A model generated the notes under the pieces. That model made no database searches. It was not told where the DNA came from and saw only the letters and a list, made by a program, of their open reading frames with translations. Positions 44,319 through 52,930 of a DNA stretch of 64,000 nt are shown here, one piece after another; position 1 is the stretch's first letter, and every line of letters begins with the position of its first letter. The stretch covers positions 4,030,001 through 4,094,000 of the forward strand of contig NZ_JAUSWW010000001.1 in NCBI RefSeq assembly GCF_030815415.1, written 5' to 3'. The DNA is from Streptomyces canus (GTDB taxonomy: Bacteria; Actinomycetota; Actinomycetes; Streptomycetales; Streptomycetaceae). Position numbers and translations under genes: made by a program.

Positions 44319-44627
44319 ATGGACACGGACGCGGCGACAGAGGCGGGCTGGCAGAAGGCGCGGGACGACGGTCGGGTACGGCCGGAGCTGCTGGACCTGG
44401 CCTACGCGGAACCCCGGCTGCGGCGCCGGTTTCCCTGGGTCGGGATGGGCGAGCTCCACTTCAGCCGTACCGTCGCGTACCCGTGGACCTGGGACGTCCC
44501 CTTCGTTCTGTCCGAGCACGGGGGCACCTACTTCGTCATGGGTCCCTCCCGGCAGGAGTCGGTGGGCCGGGTGGCGACCGCGCGGGAGGCCGTCGACCTG
44601 GTTCTGGAACGCCTGCCGGACGAGTGA
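44319..44627 (+). CDS. Small conserved protein (DUF6193-like)
   Basis: 102 residues, 19 bp after the previous gene. WQKARDDGRVRPELLDLAYAEPRLRRRFPWVGMGELHFSRT and ALRVL-type end (AREAVDLVLERLP) with many Trp/Phe. It looks like the short DUF6193 family found beside antibiotic genes; family call from memory and not firm. No signal peptide. Ends at a terminator. Confidence 0.6.
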   Translation: MDTDAATEAGWQKARDDGRVRPELLDLAYAEPRLRRRFPWVGMGELHFSRTVAYPWTWDVPFVLSEHGGTYFVMGPSRQESVGRVATAREAVDLVLERLPDE

Positions 44628-44630
44628 GGT

Positions 44631-44658
44631 GCGGGCCCCCTGTGCCGTGGGGGCCCGC
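44631..44658. terminator. Bidirectional terminator in the polymer cluster
   Basis: GCGGGCCCCC at 44631-44640 pairs perfectly with GGGGGCCCGC at 44649-44658, 8-nt loop, between converging genes. Confidence 0.75.
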
Positions 44659-44664
44659 CGTCTC

Positions 44665-46986
44665 TCAACTCCCCAGGATCACCCGGAGGTCGGCCGCGTT
44701 GGCCTCGGTGACCTTCCACAGCTCCTGCTGGCGGCCGTGGACGTCGGCGACCGTCTTGGCGTGGTCGGCGAGCAGGTCGCTCGCGCGCTCGACCAGCCGG
44801 GCCGCGAGGTGGCGGTCGTGGACCGAGACGCCCCACTCCGGGCGCTCGATGTCCCGCAGGAAGTACGCCATCTTCGGGTGCGAGATCAGGCTGATGACGG
44901 GCGTGCCGACGCCGAACGGGATCATCCCGGCGTGGCCGCGCATGCCGATCACCAGCTTGGTGCGGGCGTACAGCTCGCGGATCTGGTCGTTCTCGAAGTC
45001 GTACATCGGGATGACCGGCAGCGAGATGCCGTGTTCGCGGCGCAGATCGAAGGCGATCTTCTCGTCGTCGAGCGAGTGCGCCACGCACTGCACCTCGGCG
45101 AGCTGCCCCAAGTCCCGTACGGCCTGGGCCATTTGGGCGAGGAAGTAGCCGTAGTCGTGGCCGAAGCGCAGACCCGCGCGGTCGTACGCCGCGTTGACGA
45201 GGATCGTGTTCTCGCGCCGCACCGGGTCCTGCCAGCCCGCGACCAGCTGGCGCATGACGGTGGTGGGGCAGGGCTGGAAGCGCACCTTGTCGTGCAGGCG
45301 CGACGGCAGCATCGCGCGGACCTTCTCGATCGAGCCGTGGTTGCGCAGGCCGAAGAAGGCGGAGCGCTCGACCAGTTGGAGGAGCGAGTCGCGGAAGCGG
45401 TTCGCCCGGTACGACTGGCCGTCGAAGGCGTTGAAGCCCACGGCGAAGACCGCGATCGGCACGTCGATGCGGTTCAGGAGCTCGTCCGGGACGTTCCACT
45501 GCCAGGCGCTGTTGCCGTTGGGCATGGTGTCCGGGATGAACAGGCCGCCGCCGCCGATGACCAGGCCCCGCCGCGCGTTGACCCGCTCCAGCGCTGCCTC
45601 GTCGAAGAGGCGGTGGGCGTGGACCGAGTGCCAGCGCCGCGAGGTGACGTCGGGGTCGAAGGCGAGCCGGACGGTCTCCGGGAGGAGCTTGTCGCCCGCG
45701 TTGCCCTGCCGGTCCATGTAGAAGGCGACGTGGGCGAGCTGGTCCTCGGCACTGCCCCGCTCCTGCGAGGGGACGGCGCCCGCGCGCTGCGCCCACAGCC
45801 GGCTGGAGCGGTGGGTCGGGTCGACGGTGATACCGGCGGTGGCGTACCGCAGGGACTCCGTGTGGTCGCCGTGCACCCACGCCATCTGGGCCAGCCGGGC
45901 GTACGCCGTGGCGGCCCGGTTGGGGGCGGCGGTGGCCAGCAGCAGCTGGGCCTTGGCCTCCTCGTAGCGGGAGACGCTCATCAGGGCGTGGCCGAGGACC
46001 TCGTGCGGCCACGCCTCGTCGAGCGGGATCCGGACGCCGGACAGGACGTCGACGGCGTCCTGGTAGTCGCCGTTCGCGATGTGCGCGGCGGCGACCTTGC
46101 GGGCCACCTCGACGTCGCCGGTGCGCTGGACGTGCGGGGTGCCGAAGTGGACGACCAGGTCGTGGTGGAGGCCGCCGCTCGAGGCGAGGTAGGCGCTCTG
46201 GAAGTCGGCGTCCGACAGCTCGAACTCACGCCAGCGCTCCTCCGCCTGGCTGTATCCGGCCTCGCCGCCCTGCCAGGGCTTGTGGCGGCCGGTGAAGTGC
46301 AGGATCGCGGTGTCCTCGGGGACCGGCAGGTCTCCGGACAGCCGCCGCTTGACGAAGTTGTAGCGCGGGTCCAGGCGCGCGAAGTCGCCGTCGAGGACGG
46401 CGTTGAGGATGCCCTGGTCGTGCTTGTCGAGCTCGTAGTCGCCGCTGCGGCCGCACCGGTCGAGCCGGGCGCAGAACTCGTCGCTCAGATACTCGCGCTG
46501 GATGACCAGAAGCCCCGAGTTGAGCTTGTGCTGCCCGTAGAAGAACTGCGGAACGGCCGCCAGCCCTTCGCGCAGCTTCAGGAGTTCACTCAGGTCACTC
46601 AGGACCACCATGTCGGTGTCGAGGGTGATGATCGTGTCGTACTCGCGGATCCTGAACACGTCGAGGATGAAGTACGCCTTGCGGACCAGGTAGTTGTCCT
46701 GGTCGCCCTTCTTGTACGAGTCGTAGTGCGTGTCGCCCACCCGCTTGAGGACGATCCGCGGGTGCAGGGCCCGGATCCTCGCGATCGAGCCGGGGCGCAG
46801 ATCGTCGTAGAGGACGACGAAGTCCTCGCACACGCCGGGGTTGGAGAGCGCGAGGCTGCGCAGGAGGGTGAGGAACCCGGGCAGGTAGTTCTCGTCGACG
46901 TAGGACGCGAAGGCGATGCGGCGCTTGCCGGTGAGCGCGTGGGCGTCGGTGGCGGGGGCCTGTGTCGCAGGCAGGGCAGTGGTCAT
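44665..46986 (-). CDS. GT8 glycosyltransferase - TPR - polysaccharide pyruvyltransferase fusion
   Basis: 773 residues, three parts. Residues about 20-240: GT8 glycosyltransferase with IAFASYVDENYLPGFLTLL, TLDTDMVV (metal DxD about 123-125), LNSGLLVIQ and HFTGRHKPW. Residues about 280-410: helical TPR-like repeats (WPHEVLGHALMSVSRYEEAKAQL). Residues about 425-770: polysaccharide pyruvyl transferase with GNAGDKLLPE, VIGGGGLFIPD and RGHAGMIPFGVGTPVISL. One polypeptide could add a hexose and then ketal-pyruvylate it, a known wall-polymer decoration. ATG 46986 overlaps the upstream GT29 gene by 4 nt. Longer reading frames upstream are shadows of that gene. Confidence 0.85.
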   Translation of the reverse strand: MTTALPATQAPATDAHALTGKRRIAFASYVDENYLPGFLTLLRSLALSNPGVCEDFVVLYDDLRPGSIARIRALHPRIVLKRVGDTHYDSYKKGDQDNYLVRKAYFILDVFRIREYDTIITLDTDMVVLSDLSELLKLREGLAAVPQFFYGQHKLNSGLLVIQREYLSDEFCARLDRCGRSGDYELDKHDQGILNAVLDGDFARLDPRYNFVKRRLSGDLPVPEDTAILHFTGRHKPWQGGEAGYSQAEERWREFELSDADFQSAYLASSGGLHHDLVVHFGTPHVQRTGDVEVARKVAAAHIANGDYQDAVDVLSGVRIPLDEAWPHEVLGHALMSVSRYEEAKAQLLLATAAPNRAATAYARLAQMAWVHGDHTESLRYATAGITVDPTHRSSRLWAQRAGAVPSQERGSAEDQLAHVAFYMDRQGNAGDKLLPETVRLAFDPDVTSRRWHSVHAHRLFDEAALERVNARRGLVIGGGGLFIPDTMPNGNSAWQWNVPDELLNRIDVPIAVFAVGFNAFDGQSYRANRFRDSLLQLVERSAFFGLRNHGSIEKVRAMLPSRLHDKVRFQPCPTTVMRQLVAGWQDPVRRENTILVNAAYDRAGLRFGHDYGYFLAQMAQAVRDLGQLAEVQCVAHSLDDEKIAFDLRREHGISLPVIPMYDFENDQIRELYARTKLVIGMRGHAGMIPFGVGTPVISLISHPKMAYFLRDIERPEWGVSVHDRHLAARLVERASDLLADHAKTVADVHGRQQELWKVTEANAADLRVILGS

Positions 46987-48446
46987 CGCAGGGAGATCCT
47001 CATGTCGGTCACGCTCTGGGCCCGCTGCATGACCCATGCCTTCTCGCTGGTGTACTCGTGCACGGACGTGATCGCGAGCTTCATCGCCTCCTGGACGCGG
47101 TAGGCGCCGCTCTCGTAGAAGTCGAAGCCGATCAGGTCGAGGGTCGGGCTGACGTCCAGGAAGTCCAGCAGGTACAGCATGTTGAAGCCGGTGGTCGGGA
47201 TGCCGGACCAGACGTCGGTGCCGAGCCTGCCGATGTTGCGCACGGGCCAGCGCAGCGACTCGTCGCCGAGGCAGGTCTGGGCGCCGGGGACGAGCCGGTT
47301 GCGCAGCGAGTACTTCCAGTCGCCGGAGATGCCGCCGAACACGAGCCGGGTGTCCACCCGTTGGTCCCAGTTGAAGCCGTGCTTGTGGATGGTGGCGTGG
47401 ATGTCGGTGCGGCTGCCGGTGTGCTTCGGGTCGATCCGGTACGAGTTGAAGCGGACGACGAGGTCGTACGCGTCGATCTCGGCGCCCATGGAACTGGCGC
47501 CGACGCGCCCGGAGTTGGCGATCAGGCAGATCGACTTGCCGGCGATCCGGTTGCGGAACTCGCCGAGGCTGATCCACTGCACTCCGCCGACGGTGGGGTC
47601 GGTGACGGGGCCGCGCATCCGGTTGCGCCGCTGCTCGGCGTAGAGGGCGAGGGCCTCGGTGAGAGAGGCGAGGTCCGTCGACTCGGTGGTGCGCAGGTCC
47701 AGGTACTGGCTGAGGAGTTCCTGCCGGTCGGCGACCGGGGCGCCCTCGGCGGCCAGCGTCAGGAGCGCTCCCACGAGACGCGGCTCGGCCTCGGCCCAGT
47801 CCCCCACCGCGTGGGCGGCCAGGCCCTCGGCCCAGACGTCGGTGGCGGCACGGCGGGTGAACTCCGCGGCGCGTGGGCTCTGCCGCTTCAGCAGCGCCAG
47901 CAGCTCCCGCTCCTTGTCGGCCGCGACGCGCAGACCGGCGATCTTGGCGCGGACGCCGAAGCCGTCGTCGTCGGTGAGGGCGAGGTACTTCTCGTACGCC
48001 TCGACGGCCTCGGACTCCTCGCCGAGGGCCTCCAGGAGCCGGGCGCGCAGCCGCCATCCGGCGCGGGAGTTCTTGCGTTGGGCGAGGACGGTGTCGCTGA
48101 TGACGAGGGCGAGGTCGAGCTCGTCGTCGTAGCCGCACTGGAGCGCCTTGTTGGCGACGGCGAGCAGCGCGTCGAGGAGCTCGCCCGGGATCGCGGAGGC
48201 CGGGGTCGCGGCGCCCTTGACGGCCCGCTTGAGCAGCGCGGTGGCGCCGCCGGCCGGAGCGGGCACGGGGGCGGACGTGGCCGTCGTGCCCCACACCACG
48301 AGCAGCTTGCGCAGCTGCTCCGCGAGTTCGACGCGGCGCCGGTCGATGCTGCCGACGACCTTTCCGCTGTGCACCGCGCAGGCGCGCAGGCAGTCGTCCA
48401 GCTCCCCTCCACGCGCCCGTGCACGTCTCTTCTGGACCGTCGTCAT
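46983..48446 (-). CDS. TPR protein with GT29 sialyltransferase-type domain
   Basis: 487 residues. Residues about 80-280 are TPR-like helices (AGWRLRARLLEALGEESEAVEAYEKYL). The C-terminal 185 residues match the GT29 family of animal sialyltransferases: sialylmotif L at about 303-352 (CLIANSGRVGASSMGAEID, VVRFNS, GSRTDIH), motif S at 417-442 (PTTGFNMLYLLDFL ... LIGFDFY), and the VS motif HxxxxE as HEYTSE at 463-468. GT29 enzymes transfer CMP-activated nonulosonic acids, which fits the CMP-synthetase in the cluster. Coupled to the fusion gene downstream (ATGA). No signal peptide. Confidence 0.85.
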   Translation of the reverse strand: MTTVQKRRARARGGELDDCLRACAVHSGKVVGSIDRRRVELAEQLRKLLVVWGTTATSAPVPAPAGGATALLKRAVKGAATPASAIPGELLDALLAVANKALQCGYDDELDLALVISDTVLAQRKNSRAGWRLRARLLEALGEESEAVEAYEKYLALTDDDGFGVRAKIAGLRVAADKERELLALLKRQSPRAAEFTRRAATDVWAEGLAAHAVGDWAEAEPRLVGALLTLAAEGAPVADRQELLSQYLDLRTTESTDLASLTEALALYAEQRRNRMRGPVTDPTVGGVQWISLGEFRNRIAGKSICLIANSGRVGASSMGAEIDAYDLVVRFNSYRIDPKHTGSRTDIHATIHKHGFNWDQRVDTRLVFGGISGDWKYSLRNRLVPGAQTCLGDESLRWPVRNIGRLGTDVWSGIPTTGFNMLYLLDFLDVSPTLDLIGFDFYESGAYRVQEAMKLAITSVHEYTSEKAWVMQRAQSVTDMRISLR

Positions 48447-48665
48447 GGCACTCCTGTTTGTCTTCTTACCAAAGCTCAGGCGAGTTCTTGGGCTTTACCG
48501 CTTGTGTGGGGGGATTCTGAGGGAATTTAGGAAGCCAAAACGACATCCAGGTGAACTCACCGGGACCGTGCGGCCAATCGTTGGATCGCCCGCCAAGACA
48601 TCCCTGTGATTCGGACTAATGTCCCTGTGTGTACCCGTAGGAACAGCTGTATCGAGGGGATATCC

Positions 48666-49784
48666 GTGACCACGACGACGGTCCGCCAGGTGATCGAGAC
48701 ACCCCGGCCGCCGGACCGGACGGCCCCCCGTGAGACCCGTCTGCGGGCCCTGGACGGACTGCGTCTGGTGGCCGCGCTGATGGTGGCGGCCTACCACTAC
48801 GGCGGCCGGGGCGGCGAGGTCACAACGGCCTGGGGAAGTTCCCCGAAAGACCAGTTCCCGACGCTGAGCGGGTATTTCGCATACGGCTGTCTCGGCGTAC
48901 AGGTCTTTTTCGTGATCAGCGGATTCGTGATCTGCATGAGCGGCTGGGGCAGGCCGCTGAAGTCGTTCTTCGCGTCCCGCGCGTCCCGGCTGCTGCCCGC
49001 GTACTGGGTGGCGGTCGTGCTCGTCACCGCGGTGTTCGCGCTGCCGACGGTCGCCTTCAAGGCGGTGGCGCCGAGCGACGCCCTGGTCAACATGACGATG
49101 CTTCAGCAGCCGCTGGGCGTCGACCGGGTGCTGGGCGTGTGCTGGACGCTGTGGGCGGAGATCCGCTTCTACGCCCTGTTCGCCCTGTGCGTGGTCCTGC
49201 CCGGAGCCTCCCGGCGCCGGGTGATCATGTTCTGTGCGGGCTGGACGCTGGCCGCGGCGATCGCGCAGGCCGCCAAGGAGCCGCTGCTCGACATCGTGCT
49301 GATGCCCGAGTACGCCCCCTTCTTCATCGGCGGTGTCGGTCTCTACCTCGTCCACCGCGACCGGCGGGACGTCCACGCGTGGGGCATCGTCGCCGTCAGC
49401 TTTCTGATCGGCCAGCACTACGCGGTCCGCGGCCTGTGGAACGCGGCCGACCCGAACGCCTTCGCGCACCGCACCACCCTCGGCATCGTCCTCGTCGTCG
49501 CCTTCGGCTTCCTCGCCGTCACCGCCATCGCGCTGGGCCGGCTGAACCGGGCGAACTGGCGCTGGCTGACGGTGGCCGGGGCGTTGACGTACCCCTTCTA
49601 CCTGGTCCACGAGCACCTCGGCTGGGTGGTGATCCACGGGCTGCACACCGGGCTCGGACTGCCCTCCGCGGAGACGTTCGCGCTGACGGTGGCCTCGATG
49701 CTGCTGCTGGCCTGGCTGATGAACCGGTACGTCGAGAAGCCACTGACCCCGAAGCTGCGTTCGGCCTTGGCCAAGGCCCGCTGA
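48666..49784 (+). CDS. Membrane acyltransferase (acyltransferase 3 family)
   Basis: 372 residues from GTG 48666, with GAGGGG 7 nt upstream. About ten helices; the family landmarks are RALDGLRLVAALMVAAYHY with its His, FFVISGFVICMS, RASRLLPAYW and CWTLWAEIRFYALF. OafA/WecH-like enzymes transfer acetyl or other acyl groups to extracellular glycans. Here it is likely to O-acylate the nonulosonic or other sugar units of the wall polymer. Divergent from the GT29 gene. Confidence 0.88.
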   Translation: MTTTTVRQVIETPRPPDRTAPRETRLRALDGLRLVAALMVAAYHYGGRGGEVTTAWGSSPKDQFPTLSGYFAYGCLGVQVFFVISGFVICMSGWGRPLKSFFASRASRLLPAYWVAVVLVTAVFALPTVAFKAVAPSDALVNMTMLQQPLGVDRVLGVCWTLWAEIRFYALFALCVVLPGASRRRVIMFCAGWTLAAAIAQAAKEPLLDIVLMPEYAPFFIGGVGLYLVHRDRRDVHAWGIVAVSFLIGQHYAVRGLWNAADPNAFAHRTTLGIVLVVAFGFLAVTAIALGRLNRANWRWLTVAGALTYPFYLVHEHLGWVVIHGLHTGLGLPSAETFALTVASMLLLAWLMNRYVEKPLTPKLRSALAKAR

Positions 49785-49848
49785 GGTTGTTCACCGGACG
49801 TTCAGCGCGGGGAAAACTGGGCCGGACTCCAGCGAGCAGACATGCACC

Positions 49849-50736
49849 ATGGCCAACGCACAGCAGACGTACACGTACCCCGGTGAACCAGGCGACGTAC
49901 CGGGCTGGTTCCCTCCCCTCGACCAGGTCCTGTTCACCTGGTTCCTCGACCGGCAGCGAACGCGGGGCTTCGCCGGCGACCTCCTGGAGCTCGGCGCCTA
50001 CCTGGGCAAGAGCGCGATCCTGCTCGGCCGGCACCTGGCGGCGGGCGAGCGGTTCACGGTCTGCGACCTCTTCGGCGGCGACGCCCCGGACGGGGCGAAC
50101 AAGGCCGAGACCGCGAAGTCGTACGCCTCCCTCACCCGGCAGGCCTTCGAGCGGAACTACCTCTCCTTCCACGACACCCTCCCGAGGGTGATCGAGGCGC
50201 CGAGTTCGGTGATCTCCTCCGAGGTCGCGGCGGGGAGCTGCCGGTTCGTCCACATCGACGCCTCGCATCTGTACGAGCACGTCCGCGACGACATCGGTGC
50301 GGCTCGGGAGATCCTGCTGCCGGAGGGGGTGGTGGTTCTCGACGACTTCCGGTCCGAGCACACGCCGGGGGTGTCGGTGGCGGCGTGGGAGGCGGTGCTG
50401 AACCGTGGGTTGCGGCCGATCTGTCTCAGTACGCAGAAGCTGTACGGGACGTGGGGTGATCCCTCGGCGGTGCAGGAGGAGTTGCTGGAGATGCTTAGGG
50501 GGCGGGCGGACTGCGGGGTGAGTGTGCAGCGTGCGGCGGGGCATCGGTTGGTCCGGGTTCGCTCCGCGGGGGTGCGGGGGCCGGAGTTTCCCAAGTCGCG
50601 GCACTTTGTGGAGCCTGTGGTGGAGGTGGTTCCCGCCCCGCGGCCCCGACGCTCCCCGGCCAGGCGTATCGCCGTGGATCTGCTGCCGCCGGTCATCACG
50701 CGAGCTGTACGGAAGGTTCGGGCTCGTCAGGTCTGA
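49849..50736 (+). CDS. Class I methyltransferase (TylF/Methyltransf_24-like)
   Basis: 295 residues. WFPPLDQVLFTWFLDRQ, then motif I GDLLELGAYLGKSAILLG, FTVCDLF, FVHIDASHLYEHVRDDIGAAREILLPEGVVVLDDF (the HIDxxH...DD metal-binding pattern of cation-dependent sugar O-methyltransferases). It is likely to methylate a sugar hydroxyl in the polymer. Its last ten bp overlap the convergent TetR gene, and a dispersed repeat begins there. Confidence 0.75.
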   Translation: MANAQQTYTYPGEPGDVPGWFPPLDQVLFTWFLDRQRTRGFAGDLLELGAYLGKSAILLGRHLAAGERFTVCDLFGGDAPDGANKAETAKSYASLTRQAFERNYLSFHDTLPRVIEAPSSVISSEVAAGSCRFVHIDASHLYEHVRDDIGAAREILLPEGVVVLDDFRSEHTPGVSVAAWEAVLNRGLRPICLSTQKLYGTWGDPSAVQEELLEMLRGRADCGVSVQRAAGHRLVRVRSAGVRGPEFPKSRHFVEPVVEVVPAPRPRRSPARRIAVDLLPPVITRAVRKVRARQV

Positions 50737-51425
50737 TTTCGGCTGCGGGTGTGTGGGGGCTGGTCGCGCAGTTCCCCGCGCCCCTTAGGGGCGCTCTCGA
50801 TGCCCTTGATGATCAGGACCAGCCCCTCCTCGAAGTGCCTTTCGTAATCCGCGAAGATCTCCGCGCCCGCCGCGGCCGACAGGGGGAAGTCGGACATCAG
50901 GCGGGCGCGTTCGTCGATGTCGTAGCCCTCGCGGCGTTCGCCGGGAAGGGGCTCGACGCCCTGTTCCTCGATGACGAAGCCGAGGGTGTAGAGGTACGTC
51001 GTCGAAGAGGCCCTGACCGCTTGGGGGAGGGTGAAGCCCGCGGACAGGAACAGGCGCAGGTTGTCCTCCATCGCCTCCACATGCACGAGGCTCGTGAAGC
51101 GTGAGCCGCTGAAGACCCTCGCGCCGTCGCGGTAACCGAGCAGGGCGGCACGCAGCCCGCGGTTGGACTTCAGCAGCCGCTCCTGCCAGGTGTCGCCGGC
51201 GTCGAGTGGGGTCCCGGCGACCATGCGCCGGTACATCTCCGTCGCCATCTCGTCGAGCAGCGCCTGCTTGTCCTTGAAGTGCCAGTAGAGGGCGGGCGCC
51301 TTGACGTCGAGTTCCTTGGCGATGGCACGCAGGGTCAGCCCGTCCAGGCCCACCTCGTTCAGAAGCGTGAGGGCCGTGGCCGCGACCCGCGTGCGGTCGA
51401 GGGGCGCGCGTCGTTCCGTAGTCAC
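50727..51425 (-). CDS. TetR-family repressor
   Basis: 232 residues from GTG 51425. N-terminal HTH: LTLRAIAKELDVKAPALYWHFKDKQALLDEM. C-terminal domain of the TetR_C (TetR/ActR-like) class. Two 15-bp palindromes CTTAAC-N3-GTTAAG lie between it and the divergent FAD monooxygenase gene, so it almost certainly represses both. Its last 17 or so residues (SAPKGRGELRDQPPHTRSRN) are encoded by an inverted copy of the dispersed repeat, a sign that the original C-terminus was extended or replaced. Confidence 0.9.
   Translation of the reverse strand: MTTERRAPLDRTRVAATALTLLNEVGLDGLTLRAIAKELDVKAPALYWHFKDKQALLDEMATEMYRRMVAGTPLDAGDTWQERLLKSNRGLRAALLGYRDGARVFSGSRFTSLVHVEAMEDNLRLFLSAGFTLPQAVRASSTTYLYTLGFVIEEQGVEPLPGERREGYDIDERARLMSDFPLSAAAGAEIFADYERHFEEGLVLIIKGIESAPKGRGELRDQPPHTRSRNQT
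50741..50786 (-). repeat. Dispersed repeat, copy 2 (inside tetR 3' end)
   Basis: Inverted copy: GGCTGCGGGTGTGTGGGGGC followed by TGGTCGCGCAGTTCCCCGCG and CCCCTT. It is the reverse complement of the unit at 39254 and is read through as the C-terminus of the TetR protein. Confidence 0.7.
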
Positions 51426-51434
51426 GCTTGACAG

Positions 51435-51449
51435 CTTAACGGCGTTAAG
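51435..51449. promoter_or_regulatory. TetR operator palindrome 1
   Basis: CTTAACGGCGTTAAG, a 6+3+6 palindrome 10 bp upstream of the TetR start. Paired with the copy at 51472. Confidence 0.75.
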
Positions 51450-51471
51450 GGCACGCTCATAGCCGACGGAA

Positions 51472-51486
51472 CTTAACAGCGTTAAG
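51472..51486. promoter_or_regulatory. TetR operator palindrome 2
   Basis: CTTAACAGCGTTAAG, 37 bp from the first palindrome; it overlaps the ribosome-binding site (TTAAGGAGAG) of the monooxygenase gene. Confidence 0.75.
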
Positions 51487-51498
51487 GAGAGTGGTCGC

Positions 51499-52908
51499 AT
51501 GCGTACCGATATGCACACCGACGTACTGATCGTGGGCGCGGGCCCGACCGGCCTCGCCCTCGGTATCGATCTGGCCCGGCGCGGGGTGGACGCGCTGGTG
51601 GTGGAGAAGGCCGAGAAGCTCTTCCCCGGCTCGCGCGGCAAGGGCATCCAGCCGCGCACCATGGAGGTCTTCGACGACCTCGGCGTCCTGGACGCGATCC
51701 ACGCCGCCGGCGGCAGCTACCCGGTCGGGATGGTCTGGCAGGACGGCAAGCAGGTCGGCGAGCACCAGATGTTCGACCCGGCCGAGGCGACGGAGGACTC
51801 CCCGTACAACGCGCCGTGGATGGTGCCGCAGTGGCGGACCCAGCAGATCCTGGCGGCGCGGCTGACGGAGCTCGGCGGCGAGGTCGCCTTCGGACGCGAG
51901 CTGACCGGTCTCACCCAGGACGGGGAAGGAGTGACGGCCCGCTTCACGGACGGCGAGGACATCCGGGCCCGGTATCTGGTGGCGGCGGACGGCGGCCGCT
52001 CGGCGGTGCGGCGGGCGCTCGGCATCGGGATGACGGGCGAGACGGTGGACCCGCAGCCGATGCTGGTGGCGGACGTACGCCTGACCGGCCTGGACCGCGA
52101 CTACTGGCACGTCTTCCCGCCGAGCGCGGAGGGCGACGGCTTCCTGGCGATCTGCCCGCTCGCGGGCACGGAGGACTTCCAGGTGGCGGCCCAGTTCCCC
52201 GCGGACACCGCGGTGGACGTGTCACCGGACGGCATCCGCAAGGTGGTCGCCGCCCGCTCCCACCTCGACCCCTCGGATGTGACGGAGGTGCGCTGGGCCT
52301 CGGACTTCCGGCCCCGCATGGCCCTCGCGGACCGGTTCCGGGAGAAGCGGGTGTTCCTCGCGGGCGATGCCGCGCATGTGCACTCACCGGCCGGCGGGCA
52401 GGGGCTCAACACCAGCGTGCAGGACGCCTACAACCTGGGGTGGAAGCTGGGCGCGGTACTGCGGGGCGGCGCCTCGGCGACGCTGCTGGACAGCTACGAG
52501 GAGGAGCGGCGCCCCATCGCCGCGGACATGCTCGGCCTGTCGGCGAGCGTCCACCGCGGGGAGACCCGGCGCGGTGACGCGACCCGTCAGCTGGGGCTGG
52601 GGTACCGGGACTCCTCCCTCACCCGGGAGACGAGGGCCGCGGCGACCGGGGTACGGGCGGGCGATCGCGCACCGGACGGGCTGCTGGGCGGGACGCGGCT
52701 CTTCGACGCGTTCCGGGGGCCGCACTGGACGCTGGTGGCGGTGGGCGGCGAGGCGCCGGGGGTGCCGGAGGCGATCAAGGTCGTACAGGGAGACACGCAG
52801 GCTTCGTACGGGACGGGCCTGTTCCTGGTACGCCCGGACGGCTATGTGGGCTGGGCGGGCGAGACGCCGAGCGGATTGCGGGAGTACCTGACGGCAGCGG
52901 GCCTGTAG
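51499..52908 (+). CDS. FAD-dependent aromatic hydroxylase/monooxygenase
   Basis: 469 residues. FAD GxGxxG: VLIVGAGPTGLALGIDLARRG; the DG motif LVAADGGRSAVRRALGI; and the GD motif VFLAGDAAHVHSPAGGQGLNTSVQDAYNLGWKL. This is the PheA/TfdB-like single-component class that hydroxylates aromatics or polyketides with NAD(P)H and O2. The C-terminal thioredoxin-like end is short. Controlled by the adjacent TetR repressor; with that pairing it may inactivate an antibiotic (as Rox or TetX enzymes do) or degrade a phenolic. Substrate unknown. Confidence 0.88.
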   Translation: MRTDMHTDVLIVGAGPTGLALGIDLARRGVDALVVEKAEKLFPGSRGKGIQPRTMEVFDDLGVLDAIHAAGGSYPVGMVWQDGKQVGEHQMFDPAEATEDSPYNAPWMVPQWRTQQILAARLTELGGEVAFGRELTGLTQDGEGVTARFTDGEDIRARYLVAADGGRSAVRRALGIGMTGETVDPQPMLVADVRLTGLDRDYWHVFPPSAEGDGFLAICPLAGTEDFQVAAQFPADTAVDVSPDGIRKVVAARSHLDPSDVTEVRWASDFRPRMALADRFREKRVFLAGDAAHVHSPAGGQGLNTSVQDAYNLGWKLGAVLRGGASATLLDSYEEERRPIAADMLGLSASVHRGETRRGDATRQLGLGYRDSSLTRETRAAATGVRAGDRAPDGLLGGTRLFDAFRGPHWTLVAVGGEAPGVPEAIKVVQGDTQASYGTGLFLVRPDGYVGWAGETPSGLREYLTAAGL

Positions 52909-52930
52909 GAGCACGGGGGCCGTATCGATA

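Noticed and set aside
43714..47103. 1129-codon plus-strand frame over the GT8-pyruvyltransferase gene
   Set aside because: Shadow of the minus-strand fusion gene and of the methyltransferase-like gene; no motif in the translation.
46987..48294. N-terminal extension of the GT8 fusion gene to 1209 codons
   Set aside because: That extension lies in the GT29 gene in another frame; ATG 46986 overlaps the GT29 stop and begins the GT8 fold.
51435..51486. Two CTTAAC...GTTAAG copies as phage or transposon attachment repeats
   Set aside because: They are palindromic and sit in a TetR divergent promoter; no integrase or insertion boundary nearby.
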